From Candidatus Ideonella esbjergensis (GTDB lineage Bacteria; Pseudomonadota; Gammaproteobacteria; Burkholderiales; Burkholderiaceae_C): 64,000 bases of DNA. This document shows, one piece after another, positions 17,982 to 26,171 of this stretch. Where the stretch lies: assembly GCA_016710065.1 (NCBI GenBank), contig JADJLP010000016.1:85841-149840 (forward strand), in the 5' to 3' direction. Numbering within the stretch: position 1 is the first letter of the stretch; the number at the start of each line of letters is the position of its first letter. Both the position numbers and the translations under genes were made by a program. The notes under the pieces were generated by a model, which did not search any database, was not told the DNA's origin, and saw only the letters and a program-made list of their open reading frames with translations.

Positions 17982-18269
17982 GTGATGCAGGAACGGCCCG
18001 ACCGGCTGGATGTCTACTACGGCAGCGACCTGGTCGGTGCCGTGCACGACAGCGCGCCGCTGGCCTTCGAGTACGCATCGACGTGGCTGGAAGCCGGCCA
18101 ACGCATGTCGCTGGCCGCCATCCCGATGCAGCCCGGCCGGCAGGCCACGCCCGAGGTGCAGGCATTCTTCGAGAACCTGCTGCCCGAAGGCGAACTGCGC
18201 GACTACCTGACCGCCCAAGCTAGGCAACAGGTATGGCGTGTCGCACGCGGCCATCCCTGCCGCCGATGA
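17982..18269 (+). pseudogene. hipA: hipA, truncated N-terminal fragment
   Basis: The frame begins GTGATG (either may start) and encodes RLDVYYGSDLVGAVHDSAPLAFEYASTWL..GQRMSLAAIPMQP..VQAFFENLLPEGELRDYLTAQ, the N-terminal domain of HipA-type Ser/Thr kinases. Family resemblance stops at about residue 80 and the frame ends at 95. Full HipA proteins have more than 400 residues, so the whole kinase core is absent. From about 18217 another frame takes over that does not resemble HipA. This is a deletion or recombination junction rather than a simple frameshift. Confidence 0.8.
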
Positions 18270-18528
18270 ACTGCTGAAGCGGCTTACCAAGAACCAATGG
18301 GAGTACTACCTCAACGAGTGTCTGCCGGGCGATGAACTGGTGCTCCAGAAGTTGAGTTGGTACGACAAGCCGCACACAAACTGGGTCGCCTTGGTCAAGC
18401 AGTTCCAGCTTCCTGAGAAGGTCGACAAGTCGACTCAAGTGACAAAGCTGCTGGCCTCGAGTCACAAGGCAGATGGCCAAGCGACGTCCAACGCAGCCAA
18501 GGCACTGCTGGACGCGATGCAGAAATAG
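18217..18528 (+). pseudogene. Unidentified gene fragment fused after hipA remnant
   Basis: An open frame without its own good start, preceded by an in-frame stop at 18208. It reads KLGNRYGVSHAAIPAADELL, which could be a helix-turn-helix, then NQWEYYLNECLPGDELVLQKLSW and a polar C terminus ending KALLDAMQK. If translated alone it would use the GTG at 18238 (96 residues). I do not recognise the family. It is most likely the 3' part of another gene joined to hipA by recombination within the element. Confidence 0.45.
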
Positions 18529-18624
18529 GTCAGCCCAATGACCTCGGGGGCCGCCCTCATCGGTCGCAGAATGGCTTGTTGCAACTGCCAGGCCGTGGCC
18601 AGCAATGTCATTCAGGTGTAGGCG

Positions 18625-19296
18625 GTGACCCTCACGTTCGGTGACCTGGGTCGCTTACTGGATCGCTCGGTCGATCTTGAGCGCGAGCTGAGCCGAATGC
18701 TGGGCGGCGATGACGTCCTTCTGCACGATGAATCGACGCGCACGCTGGTCTCGCTGTCCGCCGCACAAGTCTCGATGGAGCACGGTGTGGCACTGCGAGC
18801 GCTGTTGGCACACCCACTGCCTACCGCTGGCATCAGCATGATGCGACTGCAGCACGAGGCGCTGACACGGGCCGCGTGGCTGCTCTACGCCGCCACGGAC
18901 GAACATATCGACCGCTTGGTCGCCCCGCTCGATGCCGCGGCGGAGAAGGCAGCCTCCAAGCTGCCAATGGCCAAGACGATGCTTGACGAGATCGTCGGCA
19001 AAGCACCGCACGGTCCGGTCGAAATGCTGACCCACTTCAAGGAAGTGAATGCGCCGGCCCTGCACTCGTTCGTGCACGGTGGCATCCACGCCATCCAGCG
19101 CGGCCTGACGGGCTATCCGGTCGAACTGCTCGCCAACGTGGTGCGCAGCTCCAATGGGCTCTACACGATGGCCGGCATGCTGTTGGCCATCCTCTCGGGC
19201 GACGAGTCCCTGGCCAAGCGCATGAGCAAGATTCAGCCGCGCTTTGCCGACTGCCTGCCACCGTTGATCGCGCCGGTGGCCAAGCCCGAAACGTGA
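18625..19296 (+). CDS. Hypothetical protein, last gene of the element
   Basis: A 223-residue, largely helical protein with a GTG start preceded by AGGTG at 18614-18618. Notable segments are MRLQHEALTRAAWLLYAATDEHIDRL and LHSFVHGGIHAIQRGLTGYPVELL. It reminds me of an uncharacterised DUF family of soluble helical proteins found on genomic islands (DUF6988 is my best guess, not checked). The conserved His-rich block (LHSFVHGGIHAI) and an Arg-rich helix recall HEPN-like folds, but I cannot show an Rx4-6H motif. No signal peptide or membrane segment is seen. Its place just inside attR and next to toxin-antitoxin genes suggests defence or stress cargo. Confidence 0.6.
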   Translation: MTLTFGDLGRLLDRSVDLERELSRMLGGDDVLLHDESTRTLVSLSAAQVSMEHGVALRALLAHPLPTAGISMMRLQHEALTRAAWLLYAATDEHIDRLVAPLDAAAEKAASKLPMAKTMLDEIVGKAPHGPVEMLTHFKEVNAPALHSFVHGGIHAIQRGLTGYPVELLANVVRSSNGLYTMAGMLLAILSGDESLAKRMSKIQPRFADCLPPLIAPVAKPET

Positions 19297-19384
19297 TGCG
19301 CGGCTCCCGTTAGCCTGCCGCTGGGGCCGATCTCATGGCACAGTATGTTGTATGGAGCAGACGCCGGCTCCAGCCCCCAATTCC

Positions 19385-19406
19385 TGTGTACCCACACGTG
19401 TACCCG
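19385..19406. repeat. Integrase arm-type repeats, right end
   Basis: GTGTACCC occurs twice in direct orientation (19386 and 19398), in the same arrangement as at 11809-11829: TGTGTACCC, then RCRC, then GTGTACCCG. The pair lies 58 bp inside attR. Repeats at both ends support the predicted element borders. Confidence 0.6.
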
Positions 19407-19463
19407 CCAGCGACCTCGAACCGGGAAACCCAGCATCCATGCGGCTTCCCGGCCGATCTCCCT

Positions 19464-19487
19464 GAGCAGGTGCAGAACACCGAGTGA
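19464..19487 (+). repeat. attR: right attachment repeat
   Basis: A copy of the yicC 3' end: GAGCAGGTGCAGAACAC followed by CGAGTGA. It differs from attL at one base and is not part of any gene here. The sensor kinase gene ends 24 bp further right, so chromosomal sequence resumes at once. Confidence 0.88.
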
Positions 19488-19511
19488 CACCCGGCGCGCT
19501 GGGCGTCGCCT

Positions 19512-21386
19512 TCAAGTGGCACCCAAGGTGGTGGGCAGCCACAGCGTCACACACACTCCGCCGCCTGGCGCAGCATCCAGCGCCAAGCGCGCGCCCAGCG
19601 TGACAGCGCGGTGTCGCATGTTGGCCAAACCCTGGCCACCAGCCGAGAGCAGGCTCTGCTCGGTGCCGCAGCCGTTGTCGCTCACGCTCAGCTTCACACC
19701 CTCGGTGTTGTCAGGGTCTGGCCCGGCCCAGATGCGCACCTGGGTGGCACCTGAGTGCCGCAGCACATTGGTGAAGGCCTCCAGCAGCAAGCGCTGGATC
19801 TGCAGCACCGCGTGCGGGCTCAGTTGCGGCATGGGTGGCAAATCGCCCATCTCCCACACCACCTCGATGCCGGCAGCCTGCAAGCGTGGTTGCAAACGGT
19901 AGCGCAGCGTGGCCAGTGCAGTGGTGAGCTCACCATACAGCGGCTGCATGGAATCCACGGCCATGCGCATCTCGTCCAGCGCGTCTTTCACATGGTCTTC
20001 CACGTCCTGCGGCATGCATTCGGGCTGGTGCACCATGTTGAGCAGACCCACCAGTTGCGAGCCCACGCCGTCGTGGATCTCGCGCATGATGCGCTGGCGC
20101 TCGTCCATCACCGCTTGCTCCTTCTCGCGCGCCCGAAGGGCTTCGAAGGCCTGCCCGAGTTGCCGCTCGCGCTCGGCCACGCGTTCGGCCAGTTCGGCGT
20201 TGAGCGCGCGAAACTCCAGCACGGTGCGGCTGTAACGCTCCACCACCAGACCGGCCATGATGAGCACGAAGGCGAACATGGCGTCGCTGGTGTAGGTCTT
20301 CACCAGCCCACTGGAGTGCGTGATGCGCACCCAGACCAGATCGTGCACGCCTGCAGCAATGGCCAGCGCGCCCGCCACGGTGAGCACCCAGGCGATGGGC
20401 AAGCGCCGCACCCAGGCAGCCTGAAACACGTTGGCGCAAGACAGCACGCCCAGCGGTACCAGCAAAGCCAGGCCAAGCGTCCAAAGTTGGGGCTGGCCGA
20501 AGGCAAACGAGGCCGCCGCCAACACCGTCACCAGCCCCATCACGGTCGCAATGAACCTGGCCATGCGGCGTGTAACCAGGTTCAGCGCGCCCAGCGTGAA
20601 GCGGCATATCATGGCCAGGTGGCAGGCGTAGCAGATGGCCACGACGGCACCCCACAGCGGCCAGGGGATGGGCACATCGGGCCAGACTTGGTCGAGGTTG
20701 CGCAACACGCCCAGCCAGGCAGCCAGGCCAAAGGTGCCATAGAGCGGATCGCGCTGGCGCCACCACAGCGCCAGTGCCATGGTGCCCATCACCGCCAGGC
20801 TCAGTGCAATCACCAGTGGCCCCACGAAGCGCCAGCGGAACTGGTCCAGCGCCACCGCGTTCATGGCCGCTTGCGGGCCGTAGAGGATCATTGACAGCCC
20901 GCCCGCACGCTGGCGTTGCAGTGTCGCGTCGATGCTCAGTTCGTTCAGGCCGTCTCGCCGCAGCAGCGTGGCCGGCACCACCACCAGTTGGGCCGCCTTG
21001 GCGGCGTCGTAGGTCGGGTTGCCCAACTCGCCCAACTGAGCCACCAGAGCGCCGTTCACGCGCACGGCGGCCTGGTTGCCTACCTTGGCAATCATCAGCG
21101 CCATGGGCTGATCGGGTACGCAGGGCGTTTGCAGTTGCGCATGGTAGGTAACGCTGCCACCCCGACCGGGATAGGCCAGATCCCAACGGTGGGCCAAGGT
21201 CACTTCTGCCTGTATGGCAGGCAGGCCATCAGGCCGCAACTCGGCCTGGGCGTGGTCGACACTGACGATTCGACTGGCGCAATCGGCGGCGGGTGCGGGC
21301 TGTGCGAACGCTCGCACGGCCAGACCCCACCACAAGCAACCACCGAGGACGAGTGGTACAGCCCTGGCCACCCAGCCTGCGCGCAT
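19512..21386 (-). CDS. Membrane sensor histidine kinase (HisKA_3 / NarL-type partner)
   Basis: A 624-residue kinase. It has an N-terminal signal (residues 1-28), a periplasmic domain to about 180 and then about seven membrane helices (180-390), as in 7TMR-DISM receptors. A coiled coil follows, then a HisKA_3 dimerisation domain with the phospho-acceptor His in MREIHDGVGSQLVGLL, and a HATPase domain (EAFTNVLRHSGATQV, SVSDNGCG, GGQGLANMRHRA). The N-terminal part has a jelly-roll-like ligand region (VRVNGALVAQLGELG). It lies 7 bp downstream of a NarL/LuxR-type response regulator gene, its likely partner. The signal is unknown. Confidence 0.9.
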   Translation of the reverse strand: MRAGWVARAVPLVLGGCLWWGLAVRAFAQPAPAADCASRIVSVDHAQAELRPDGLPAIQAEVTLAHRWDLAYPGRGGSVTYHAQLQTPCVPDQPMALMIAKVGNQAAVRVNGALVAQLGELGNPTYDAAKAAQLVVVPATLLRRDGLNELSIDATLQRQRAGGLSMILYGPQAAMNAVALDQFRWRFVGPLVIALSLAVMGTMALALWWRQRDPLYGTFGLAAWLGVLRNLDQVWPDVPIPWPLWGAVVAICYACHLAMICRFTLGALNLVTRRMARFIATVMGLVTVLAAASFAFGQPQLWTLGLALLVPLGVLSCANVFQAAWVRRLPIAWVLTVAGALAIAAGVHDLVWVRITHSSGLVKTYTSDAMFAFVLIMAGLVVERYSRTVLEFRALNAELAERVAERERQLGQAFEALRAREKEQAVMDERQRIMREIHDGVGSQLVGLLNMVHQPECMPQDVEDHVKDALDEMRMAVDSMQPLYGELTTALATLRYRLQPRLQAAGIEVVWEMGDLPPMPQLSPHAVLQIQRLLLEAFTNVLRHSGATQVRIWAGPDPDNTEGVKLSVSDNGCGTEQSLLSAGGQGLANMRHRAVTLGARLALDAAPGGGVCVTLWLPTTLGAT

Positions 21387-21393
21387 GCTCAGC

Positions 21394-22095
21394 TCACCTC
21401 AGCAGGCCCAGGTGCCGGGCCTCGAATACCGCTTCGGTCTTGTTGTGCACGTCAAGCTTGCCGTAGATATTGCGCACATGGGTGCGCACGGTGGAGAGCG
21501 ACAGCCCCATGCGCTGCGCCACCTCGGCATAAGTGAAGCCCCGGGCCACCATGTCCAGCACCTGTGCTTCGCGTGGCGAAAGTGATTCGCGGCCGTCGTT
21601 GCCGCCCGCTGCGGCCGCATAGGCTGCTGCTGCGGCAGCCTCGCTGCGAGCCTCGGCGGCGTTGGCCTGCCAGCGCACCAGCAGTTGCCTGGCGATCAGC
21701 GGCGACATGGGCGCGCCACCGGCATGCAACTGGGTGACATGGTTGGCCAGGTCAGCCTCGGTGCCATCTTTCAGGATGTAGCCGCCGGCACCAGCCTCAA
21801 AGGCCTGCAGCATGTTGCGCTCGTCACCGAACACTGTCACCACCAGCACGGCGCAGGCAGGTTGCATGCGCCGGCAGCGGCGTATCACGTCCAGGCCTGA
21901 GCCATCTGGCAGGCCCAGATCCACCAGCAGGATGTCCACCGCGTTGTCACCCAGCCAGGCCAGGATGTCGGTGACCGACGAGGCCGCGTACACAAACTTC
22001 AGCGAATCGTCGGCATTGATGACCCGAGCCAGGCGGGTACGCACGCCAGGGTCGTCCTCCACCAGGGCCACATGGATGGGCGCACGGTCGGTCAT
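21394..22095 (-). CDS. LuxR/NarL-family response regulator
   Basis: A 233-residue regulator with a receiver domain (VALVEDDPGVRTRLA, phospho-acceptor Asp in DILLVDLGLPDGSGLDVIRR, the conserved Lys in GYILKDG) and a C-terminal LuxR helix-turn-helix (LSPREAQVLDMVARGFTYAEVAQRMGLSLSTVRTHVRNIYGKL). The linker is unusually alanine-rich (EAAAAAAYAAAAGG). The open frame extends upstream, but the ATG at 22095 has GAGGGAT before it and starts directly ahead of the receiver fold. It is the promoter-proximal gene of the two-component operon. It reads against gmk, across a 169-bp gap. Confidence 0.93.
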   Translation of the reverse strand: MTDRAPIHVALVEDDPGVRTRLARVINADDSLKFVYAASSVTDILAWLGDNAVDILLVDLGLPDGSGLDVIRRCRRMQPACAVLVVTVFGDERNMLQAFEAGAGGYILKDGTEADLANHVTQLHAGGAPMSPLIARQLLVRWQANAAEARSEAAAAAAYAAAAGGNDGRESLSPREAQVLDMVARGFTYAEVAQRMGLSLSTVRTHVRNIYGKLDVHNKTEAVFEARHLGLLR

Positions 22096-22264
22096 GCAGC
22101 ATCCCTCATGGGCCTGTGGAGTTGCAAAGAAGTGTCTGGCGAGCGTTGCATGGCAATGTTTGGATTCACCGGGAATGTTCTCACGAGTAGGAACCTGCCC
22201 GGCTGCGGGCGGCATCGCACGAACAGACGAGGCCTGTCCCATCTTCGGCTAAGCTATTGCGCTC

Positions 22265-22885
22265 ATGGAAACACCCGGCAACCTCTTCGTCGTCGCGGCG
22301 CCCAGCGGCGCAGGCAAATCCAGCCTGGTCAAGGCGCTGCTGGAACTGGATTCGCACTTGAGCGTCTCGGTCTCGCACACCACCCGGGCACCGCGCGGCC
22401 AAGAGCAGGCCGGCCGCGAGTACCACTTTGTCAGCCCGCCCGAGTTCCAGGCCATGATCGACCGGGCTGAGTTCTTCGAGTGGGCCGAAGTGCATGGCAA
22501 CAGCTACGGCACTTCGCGGTTGGGCATTGAAGCCCGGTTGATGGCCGGTGAAGACGTGGTGCTGGAGATCGACTGGCAGGGTGCGCTGCAGATCAAGCAG
22601 TTGTTCGCCCATGCAGTGCTGATCTTCATCCTGCCGCCCAGTTGGAAGGAACTGGAACAACGACTCAAGCGCCGCGGCGAGGATGGCCCTGAAGTGATCG
22701 CCCGACGCATGGTTAATGCCCACGAGGAAGTGGCCCAGGCCAGGCACTTCGACTACGTTATAATCAACAGCTTGTTCGAGACAGCGCTTTTCGATCTGAA
22801 AACCGTTGTTCACTCCCAGCGCCTGAAGTACGCGGCCCAACGCCGCGCCAAGTCCTCGGTTTTCAGCGCGCTGAACCTTGTTTGA
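22265..22885 (+). CDS. gmk: Guanylate kinase
   Basis: A 206-residue enzyme that phosphorylates GMP to GDP. The P-loop [10 protein letters not shown] begins near residue 12. [19 protein letters not shown] is the GMP-binding region, followed by [15 protein letters not shown] and [15 protein letters not shown]. The length is normal. rpoZ and spoT follow on the same strand, the standard gmk-rpoZ-spoT operon. The product links purine supply to (p)ppGpp metabolism. Confidence 0.98.
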   Translation: METPGNLFVVAAPSGAGKSSLVKALLELDSHLSVSVSHTTRAPRGQEQAGREYHFVSPPEFQAMIDRAEFFEWAEVHGNSYGTSRLGIEARLMAGEDVVLEIDWQGALQIKQLFAHAVLIFILPPSWKELEQRLKRRGEDGPEVIARRMVNAHEEVAQARHFDYVIINSLFETALFDLKTVVHSQRLKYAAQRRAKSSVFSALNLV

Positions 22886-22927
22886 GCCTACCGGCCCAAA
22901 CACATTGCAAGAAGACAGGATCCGCCC

Positions 22928-23131
22928 ATGGCCCGCATCACCGTTGAAGACTGCCTCGTCAAGATCCCCAACCGCTTTCAGCTCGTGCTGGCGGCCACCT
23001 ACCGTGCGCGCATGCTGAGCCAGGGCCACACAGCCAAGGTCGAGTCGAAGAACAAGCCCGGAGTGACCGCGCTGCGCGAAATCGCCGCCGGCGAAGTGGG
23101 CATCGAGATGCTGCGCAAGGTGCCGACCTGA
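22928..23131 (+). CDS. rpoZ: RNA polymerase omega subunit
   Basis: A 67-residue small subunit starting [28 protein letters not shown], the universal omega signature. It stabilises beta-prime in RNA polymerase and is part of a ppGpp site in proteobacteria. It lies 42 bp after gmk, with AGACAGGA at 22913-22920 as a Shine-Dalgarno. A hairpin terminator-like structure follows, before spoT. Confidence 0.98.
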   Translation: MARITVEDCLVKIPNRFQLVLAATYRARMLSQGHTAKVESKNKPGVTALREIAAGEVGIEMLRKVPT

Positions 23132-23157
23132 TCATCAGGCTTCACTGAATTCGCGAA

Positions 23158-23187
23158 ACGGGCGCCCCAGGGCGCCCGTTCTCGTTT
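23158..23187 (+). terminator. Hairpin terminator between rpoZ and spoT
   Basis: Arms ACGGGCGCC and GGCGCCCGT with a 4-nt loop, followed by TCTCGTTT. The stem is strong but the T-tract is interrupted, so termination is probably partial and spoT may be read through. Confidence 0.65.
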
Positions 23188-23218
23188 GGGGCCATCTGTT
23201 CTCGGCTAAATTCGGGCC

Positions 23219-25504
23219 ATGGGTATCCGATCATTCGCGGCCGAGTTGTTGCCTTCCGCCTTGCAAGGGCGGTCGCGCGCGTTGGCGGCCGATGTGCTGG
23301 CCCGTGCGCCCGAGACAAACACCTTCGCCGAGTTGTCGGAGCGCCTGGGCTACCTCGGCAAGGCCGACTTGAAGCTGGTGCGCGACGCCTACAAGTTCGC
23401 CGACGAGGCCCACCTGGGTCAGTTCCGCGCCAGCGGCCAGCCCTACATCACCCACCCCATCGCAGTGGCAGGCCTGGTGGCCAACTGGCGGCTCGACGCC
23501 CAGGCCATCATGGCAGCGCTGATGCACGATGCCATGGAAGACTGCGGTATCACCAAACCGGAGCTGATCGAACGTTTTGGCGCCCCCACAGCCGAGCTGG
23601 TGGACGGTCTGACCAAGCTGGACAAGCTGCAGTTCTCGACCCGCGAGGAAGGGCAGGCCGAGTCTTTCCGCAAGATGCTGCTGGCCATGTCGCGTGACGT
23701 TCGCGTCATCCTCATCAAGCTCGCCGACCGGCTGCACAACATGCGCACCATGTCGGCCATGGTGGCCAACAAGCGTGGCCGCATTGCCCGCGAGACGCTG
23801 GACATCTACGCCCCCATCGCCCACCGCCTGGGCCTGAACCAGACCTACCGCGAGCTGCAGGAGCTCTCGTTCTCGAACATCAACCCCTGGCGCCATGGCG
23901 CGCTGGAAAAAGCCGTGCTGCGCGCGCGTGGCTACCGCCGTGACATCGTCTCGCGCGTGCAAGACGACGTGGTCAAGGCTTTTGCCCACGCCAAGATGAA
24001 GGCCGAGGTGAGCGGGCGGGAGAAGACCGTCTACTCCATCTACCGCAAGATGCGCGAGAAGCACGCCGGTTTCGCACAGGTCACCGACATCTTCGGCTTT
24101 CGCATCGTCGTGCCGGCGCTGTTCGATTGCTACCAGGCACTGGGCGTGCTGCACCAGCTCTACAAGCCGGTGCCGGGCCGCTTCAAGGACTACATCGCCA
24201 TCCCCAAGCCCAATGGCTACCAGTCGCTGCACACCACGCTGGTGAGCCCGCTGGGCACGGCCATCGAGTTCCAGATCCGCACCGAGGAAATGCACGCCGT
24301 GGCCGAGGCCGGCATTGCCGCGCACTGGCTCTACAAGGTGGGCCAGAAGGGCAGCAACCCCACCGACGTGGCGCAGCGCCTGGGCGCGCTGTGGCTCAAG
24401 TCGCTGCTGGATATTCAGGACGAGACCCGCGACGCGGCCGAGTTCCTGGAGCACGTCAAGATCGACCTGGTGCCCGACGCGGTCTACGTGTTCACGCCCA
24501 TGAGCAAGATCCTGGCGCTGCCGCGCGGCGCCACGGCCGTCGACTTTGCCTACGCCATCCACTCCGATGTGGGCGACCATTGCGTGGCCGTGAAGATCAA
24601 CAGCGAGCCCGCACCGCTGCGGGCCGAACTGCGCTCTGGTGACGTGGTAGAGGTGATCACCGCCCCCGGCGCCCGCCCCAACCCCGCCTGGTTGAACTTC
24701 GTGCGCACGGGCCGCGCCCGCTCCAAGGTGCGCCACTACTTGAAGAACCTGGAGCACGAAGAGTCGCAGATGCTGGGCGAGAAGATGCTCAGCCAGGCCT
24801 TGCGCGCCGAAGGGTTGGGCATGCCGGCGCGCGAGCCAGACGCCGGCCCCGAGGCCACCGTTTGGGCACCACTGCTGCGCTGGAGTGGCAACCGCACACC
24901 GGGCGACCTGCTGCTCGACATCGGCCTTGGCAAGAAGATCGCCACCATCGTAGCCAAGCGCATGGCCCAGTTGCTGCGCGAGCAGGGCAAGCTGCCCGAC
25001 GCCGTGACGCTGAGCCTGGGGCGCTACGCGACCGATGACAACACGCCCACCCAGAACTTCGTCGTGATCGACGGCTCCGAGGGCGCCTCCATCACCATGG
25101 CCACCTGTTGCCGGCCCATTCCCGGCGACGCCATCGTTGGCTACCTTGGTCGAGGTGAAGGTCTGGTGGTGCACACCACCGATTGCCAGGTGGGCAAGCG
25201 CTTGTTCGAGCGCGACCGCGAGCGCTGGATGCAGGTGGAGTGGGCCGAGGAACCCACGCGCGCCTTCGAAGTGGCCATCCAGATGCTGCTGAAGAACGGC
25301 AAGGGCGCGCTGGCCCAGGTGGCGCAGGCCGTGAGCAGTGCCGAGGCCGACATCACCCACATCGACATGGGCGACGAGCCCCCAGACGAAACGGCCGAGC
25401 TGAAGCTACTGGTCAGCGTGCGCGACCGTTTGCACCTGGCCGACGTGCTGCGCACCTTGAAGCGCAACCCCATCGTGCTGAAGGTGCAGCGCGTGCGACC
25501 CTAG
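23219..25504 (+). CDS. spoT: Bifunctional (p)ppGpp synthetase/hydrolase (SpoT/Rsh)
   Basis: A 761-residue Rsh enzyme. The hydrolase HD domain has ITHPIAVAGLVANW and the motif HDAMED (H103, D104, E107, D108). The synthetase domain has VTDIFGFRIVVP, KDYIAIPKPNGYQSLHTTL and EFQIRTEEMHAVAEAGIAAHWLYK. TGS (VYVFTPMSKILALPRGATAVDFAYAIHSDVG) and C-terminal ACT/RIS regions follow (CCRPIPGDAIVGYLGRGEGLVVHTTDC). All hydrolase residues are intact, so this is SpoT-like rather than RelA-like. It ends convergently with greB, sharing CTAG. Confidence 0.97.
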   Translation: MGIRSFAAELLPSALQGRSRALAADVLARAPETNTFAELSERLGYLGKADLKLVRDAYKFADEAHLGQFRASGQPYITHPIAVAGLVANWRLDAQAIMAALMHDAMEDCGITKPELIERFGAPTAELVDGLTKLDKLQFSTREEGQAESFRKMLLAMSRDVRVILIKLADRLHNMRTMSAMVANKRGRIARETLDIYAPIAHRLGLNQTYRELQELSFSNINPWRHGALEKAVLRARGYRRDIVSRVQDDVVKAFAHAKMKAEVSGREKTVYSIYRKMREKHAGFAQVTDIFGFRIVVPALFDCYQALGVLHQLYKPVPGRFKDYIAIPKPNGYQSLHTTLVSPLGTAIEFQIRTEEMHAVAEAGIAAHWLYKVGQKGSNPTDVAQRLGALWLKSLLDIQDETRDAAEFLEHVKIDLVPDAVYVFTPMSKILALPRGATAVDFAYAIHSDVGDHCVAVKINSEPAPLRAELRSGDVVEVITAPGARPNPAWLNFVRTGRARSKVRHYLKNLEHEESQMLGEKMLSQALRAEGLGMPAREPDAGPEATVWAPLLRWSGNRTPGDLLLDIGLGKKIATIVAKRMAQLLREQGKLPDAVTLSLGRYATDDNTPTQNFVVIDGSEGASITMATCCRPIPGDAIVGYLGRGEGLVVHTTDCQVGKRLFERDRERWMQVEWAEEPTRAFEVAIQMLLKNGKGALAQVAQAVSSAEADITHIDMGDEPPDETAELKLLVSVRDRLHLADVLRTLKRNPIVLKVQRVRP

Positions 25505-26064
25505 TCTGGCCTTGGTGCGGGGTACCGAACCTCCAGCACCTCCAGGGTCTCCAGCCCACCGGGCGTCATCAGGGTCACCTCGTCGCCCTCGCGGGCCTTG
25601 AGCAAGGCGCGAGCAATGGGCGAGACCCAGCTCACCTCGCCGGCCAGGTGGTCCACCTCGTCGATGCCCTTGATGGTGATGGTGCGCTCCTCGCCCTTGC
25701 TGTTGGCGTAGGTGACGGTGGCGCCGAAGAAGATCTGGTCGTGGCCATGGTGGGCCGACGGGTCGGCCACCTCGGCGATGTCGAGCCGCTTGGTGAGGAA
25801 GCGGATGCGGCGGTCGATCTCGCGCAGCCGCTTCTTGCCGTAGATGTAGTCGCCGTTCTCGCTGCGGTCGCCATTCAACGCGGCCCAGTGCACGGCCTCG
25901 ACCACCTTGGGCCGCTCGTCGTCGATGAGCTGCAGCAGTTCGGCGCGCAGCGCATGGTGGCCGGCTGGCGTCATGTAGTTCTTGCCGCCGGCGGGGATGG
26001 GCGGCAGCGCGGCGCTGTCTTCGTCGTCGTCGCCGTCGCTTTCCTTGGTGAAAGCCTTGTTCAT
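25501..26064 (-). CDS. greB: Transcript cleavage factor GreB
   Basis: A 187-residue Gre factor. The N-terminal coiled coil (YMTPAGHHALRAELLQLIDDERPKVVEAVHWAALNGDRSENGDYIYGKKRLREIDRRI) carries the acidic tip residues of the DRSENGDY motif. The C-terminal FKBP-like domain has GATVTYANSKGEERTITIKG and WVSPIARALLKAREGDEV. The YIYGKKRLREID sequence marks GreB rather than GreA. It rescues backtracked RNA polymerase. Its stop codon overlaps the spoT stop on the other strand by 4 bp. An acidic N-terminal extension of about 20 residues (ESDGDDDEDSAA) is a minor oddity. Confidence 0.96.
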   Translation of the reverse strand: MNKAFTKESDGDDDEDSAALPPIPAGGKNYMTPAGHHALRAELLQLIDDERPKVVEAVHWAALNGDRSENGDYIYGKKRLREIDRRIRFLTKRLDIAEVADPSAHHGHDQIFFGATVTYANSKGEERTITIKGIDEVDHLAGEVSWVSPIARALLKAREGDEVTLMTPGGLETLEVLEVRYPAPRPD

Positions 26065-26102
26065 GCGCCGATTGTCGGGCCAGCGCGCACAGGCCAGCGC
26101 AC

Positions 26103-26169
26103 GGCCGCTCCGAAGCGGCCTGTGTACCCTCTCTGAGGGTGGTAGCGGTACGCCGCAACCGGGTGCTCC
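26103..26169. repeat. Three-hairpin dispersed repeat, copy A
   Basis: Consecutive stems GGCCGCT/AGCGGCC, ACCCT/AGGGT and GCGGTACGCCGC. It is about 80 percent identical to 45020-45087. It ends 2 bp before the marR stop codon, so on the minus strand it begins right after the gene and could act as a 3'-end structure or terminator. Confidence 0.7.
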
Positions 26170-26171
26170 AC

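Larger units (their letters stand above)
11677..19487. mobile_element. Integrative element inserted at the 3' end of yicC
   Basis: About 7.8 kb bounded by 24-bp direct repeats that differ at one base. The first gene inside is a tyrosine integrase. Cargo is an AbiE toxin-antitoxin pair, a TOTE-type primase-helicase, a hip locus with broken hipA, an orphan fragment and an unknown gene. Repeated GTGTACCC motifs lie just inside both ends. No conjugation, capsid or excisionase gene is visible, so it is either a satellite-type genomic island that depends on helper functions or a decayed one. It separates yicC from gmk, which are normally close. Confidence 0.85.

Noticed and set aside
17982..18528. 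hipA as an intact gene with a single frameshift
   Set aside because: The downstream frame shows no HipA kinase motifs and the total length is far too short.
22759..22764. TATAAT inside gmk as an rpoZ promoter
   Set aside because: It encodes the conserved residues YVIIN and no -35 box lies at a suitable distance.
23231..25360. Minus-strand open frame of 709 codons opposite spoT
   Set aside because: Shadow of the spoT codon pattern with no recognisable motif; spoT is unambiguous on the plus strand.
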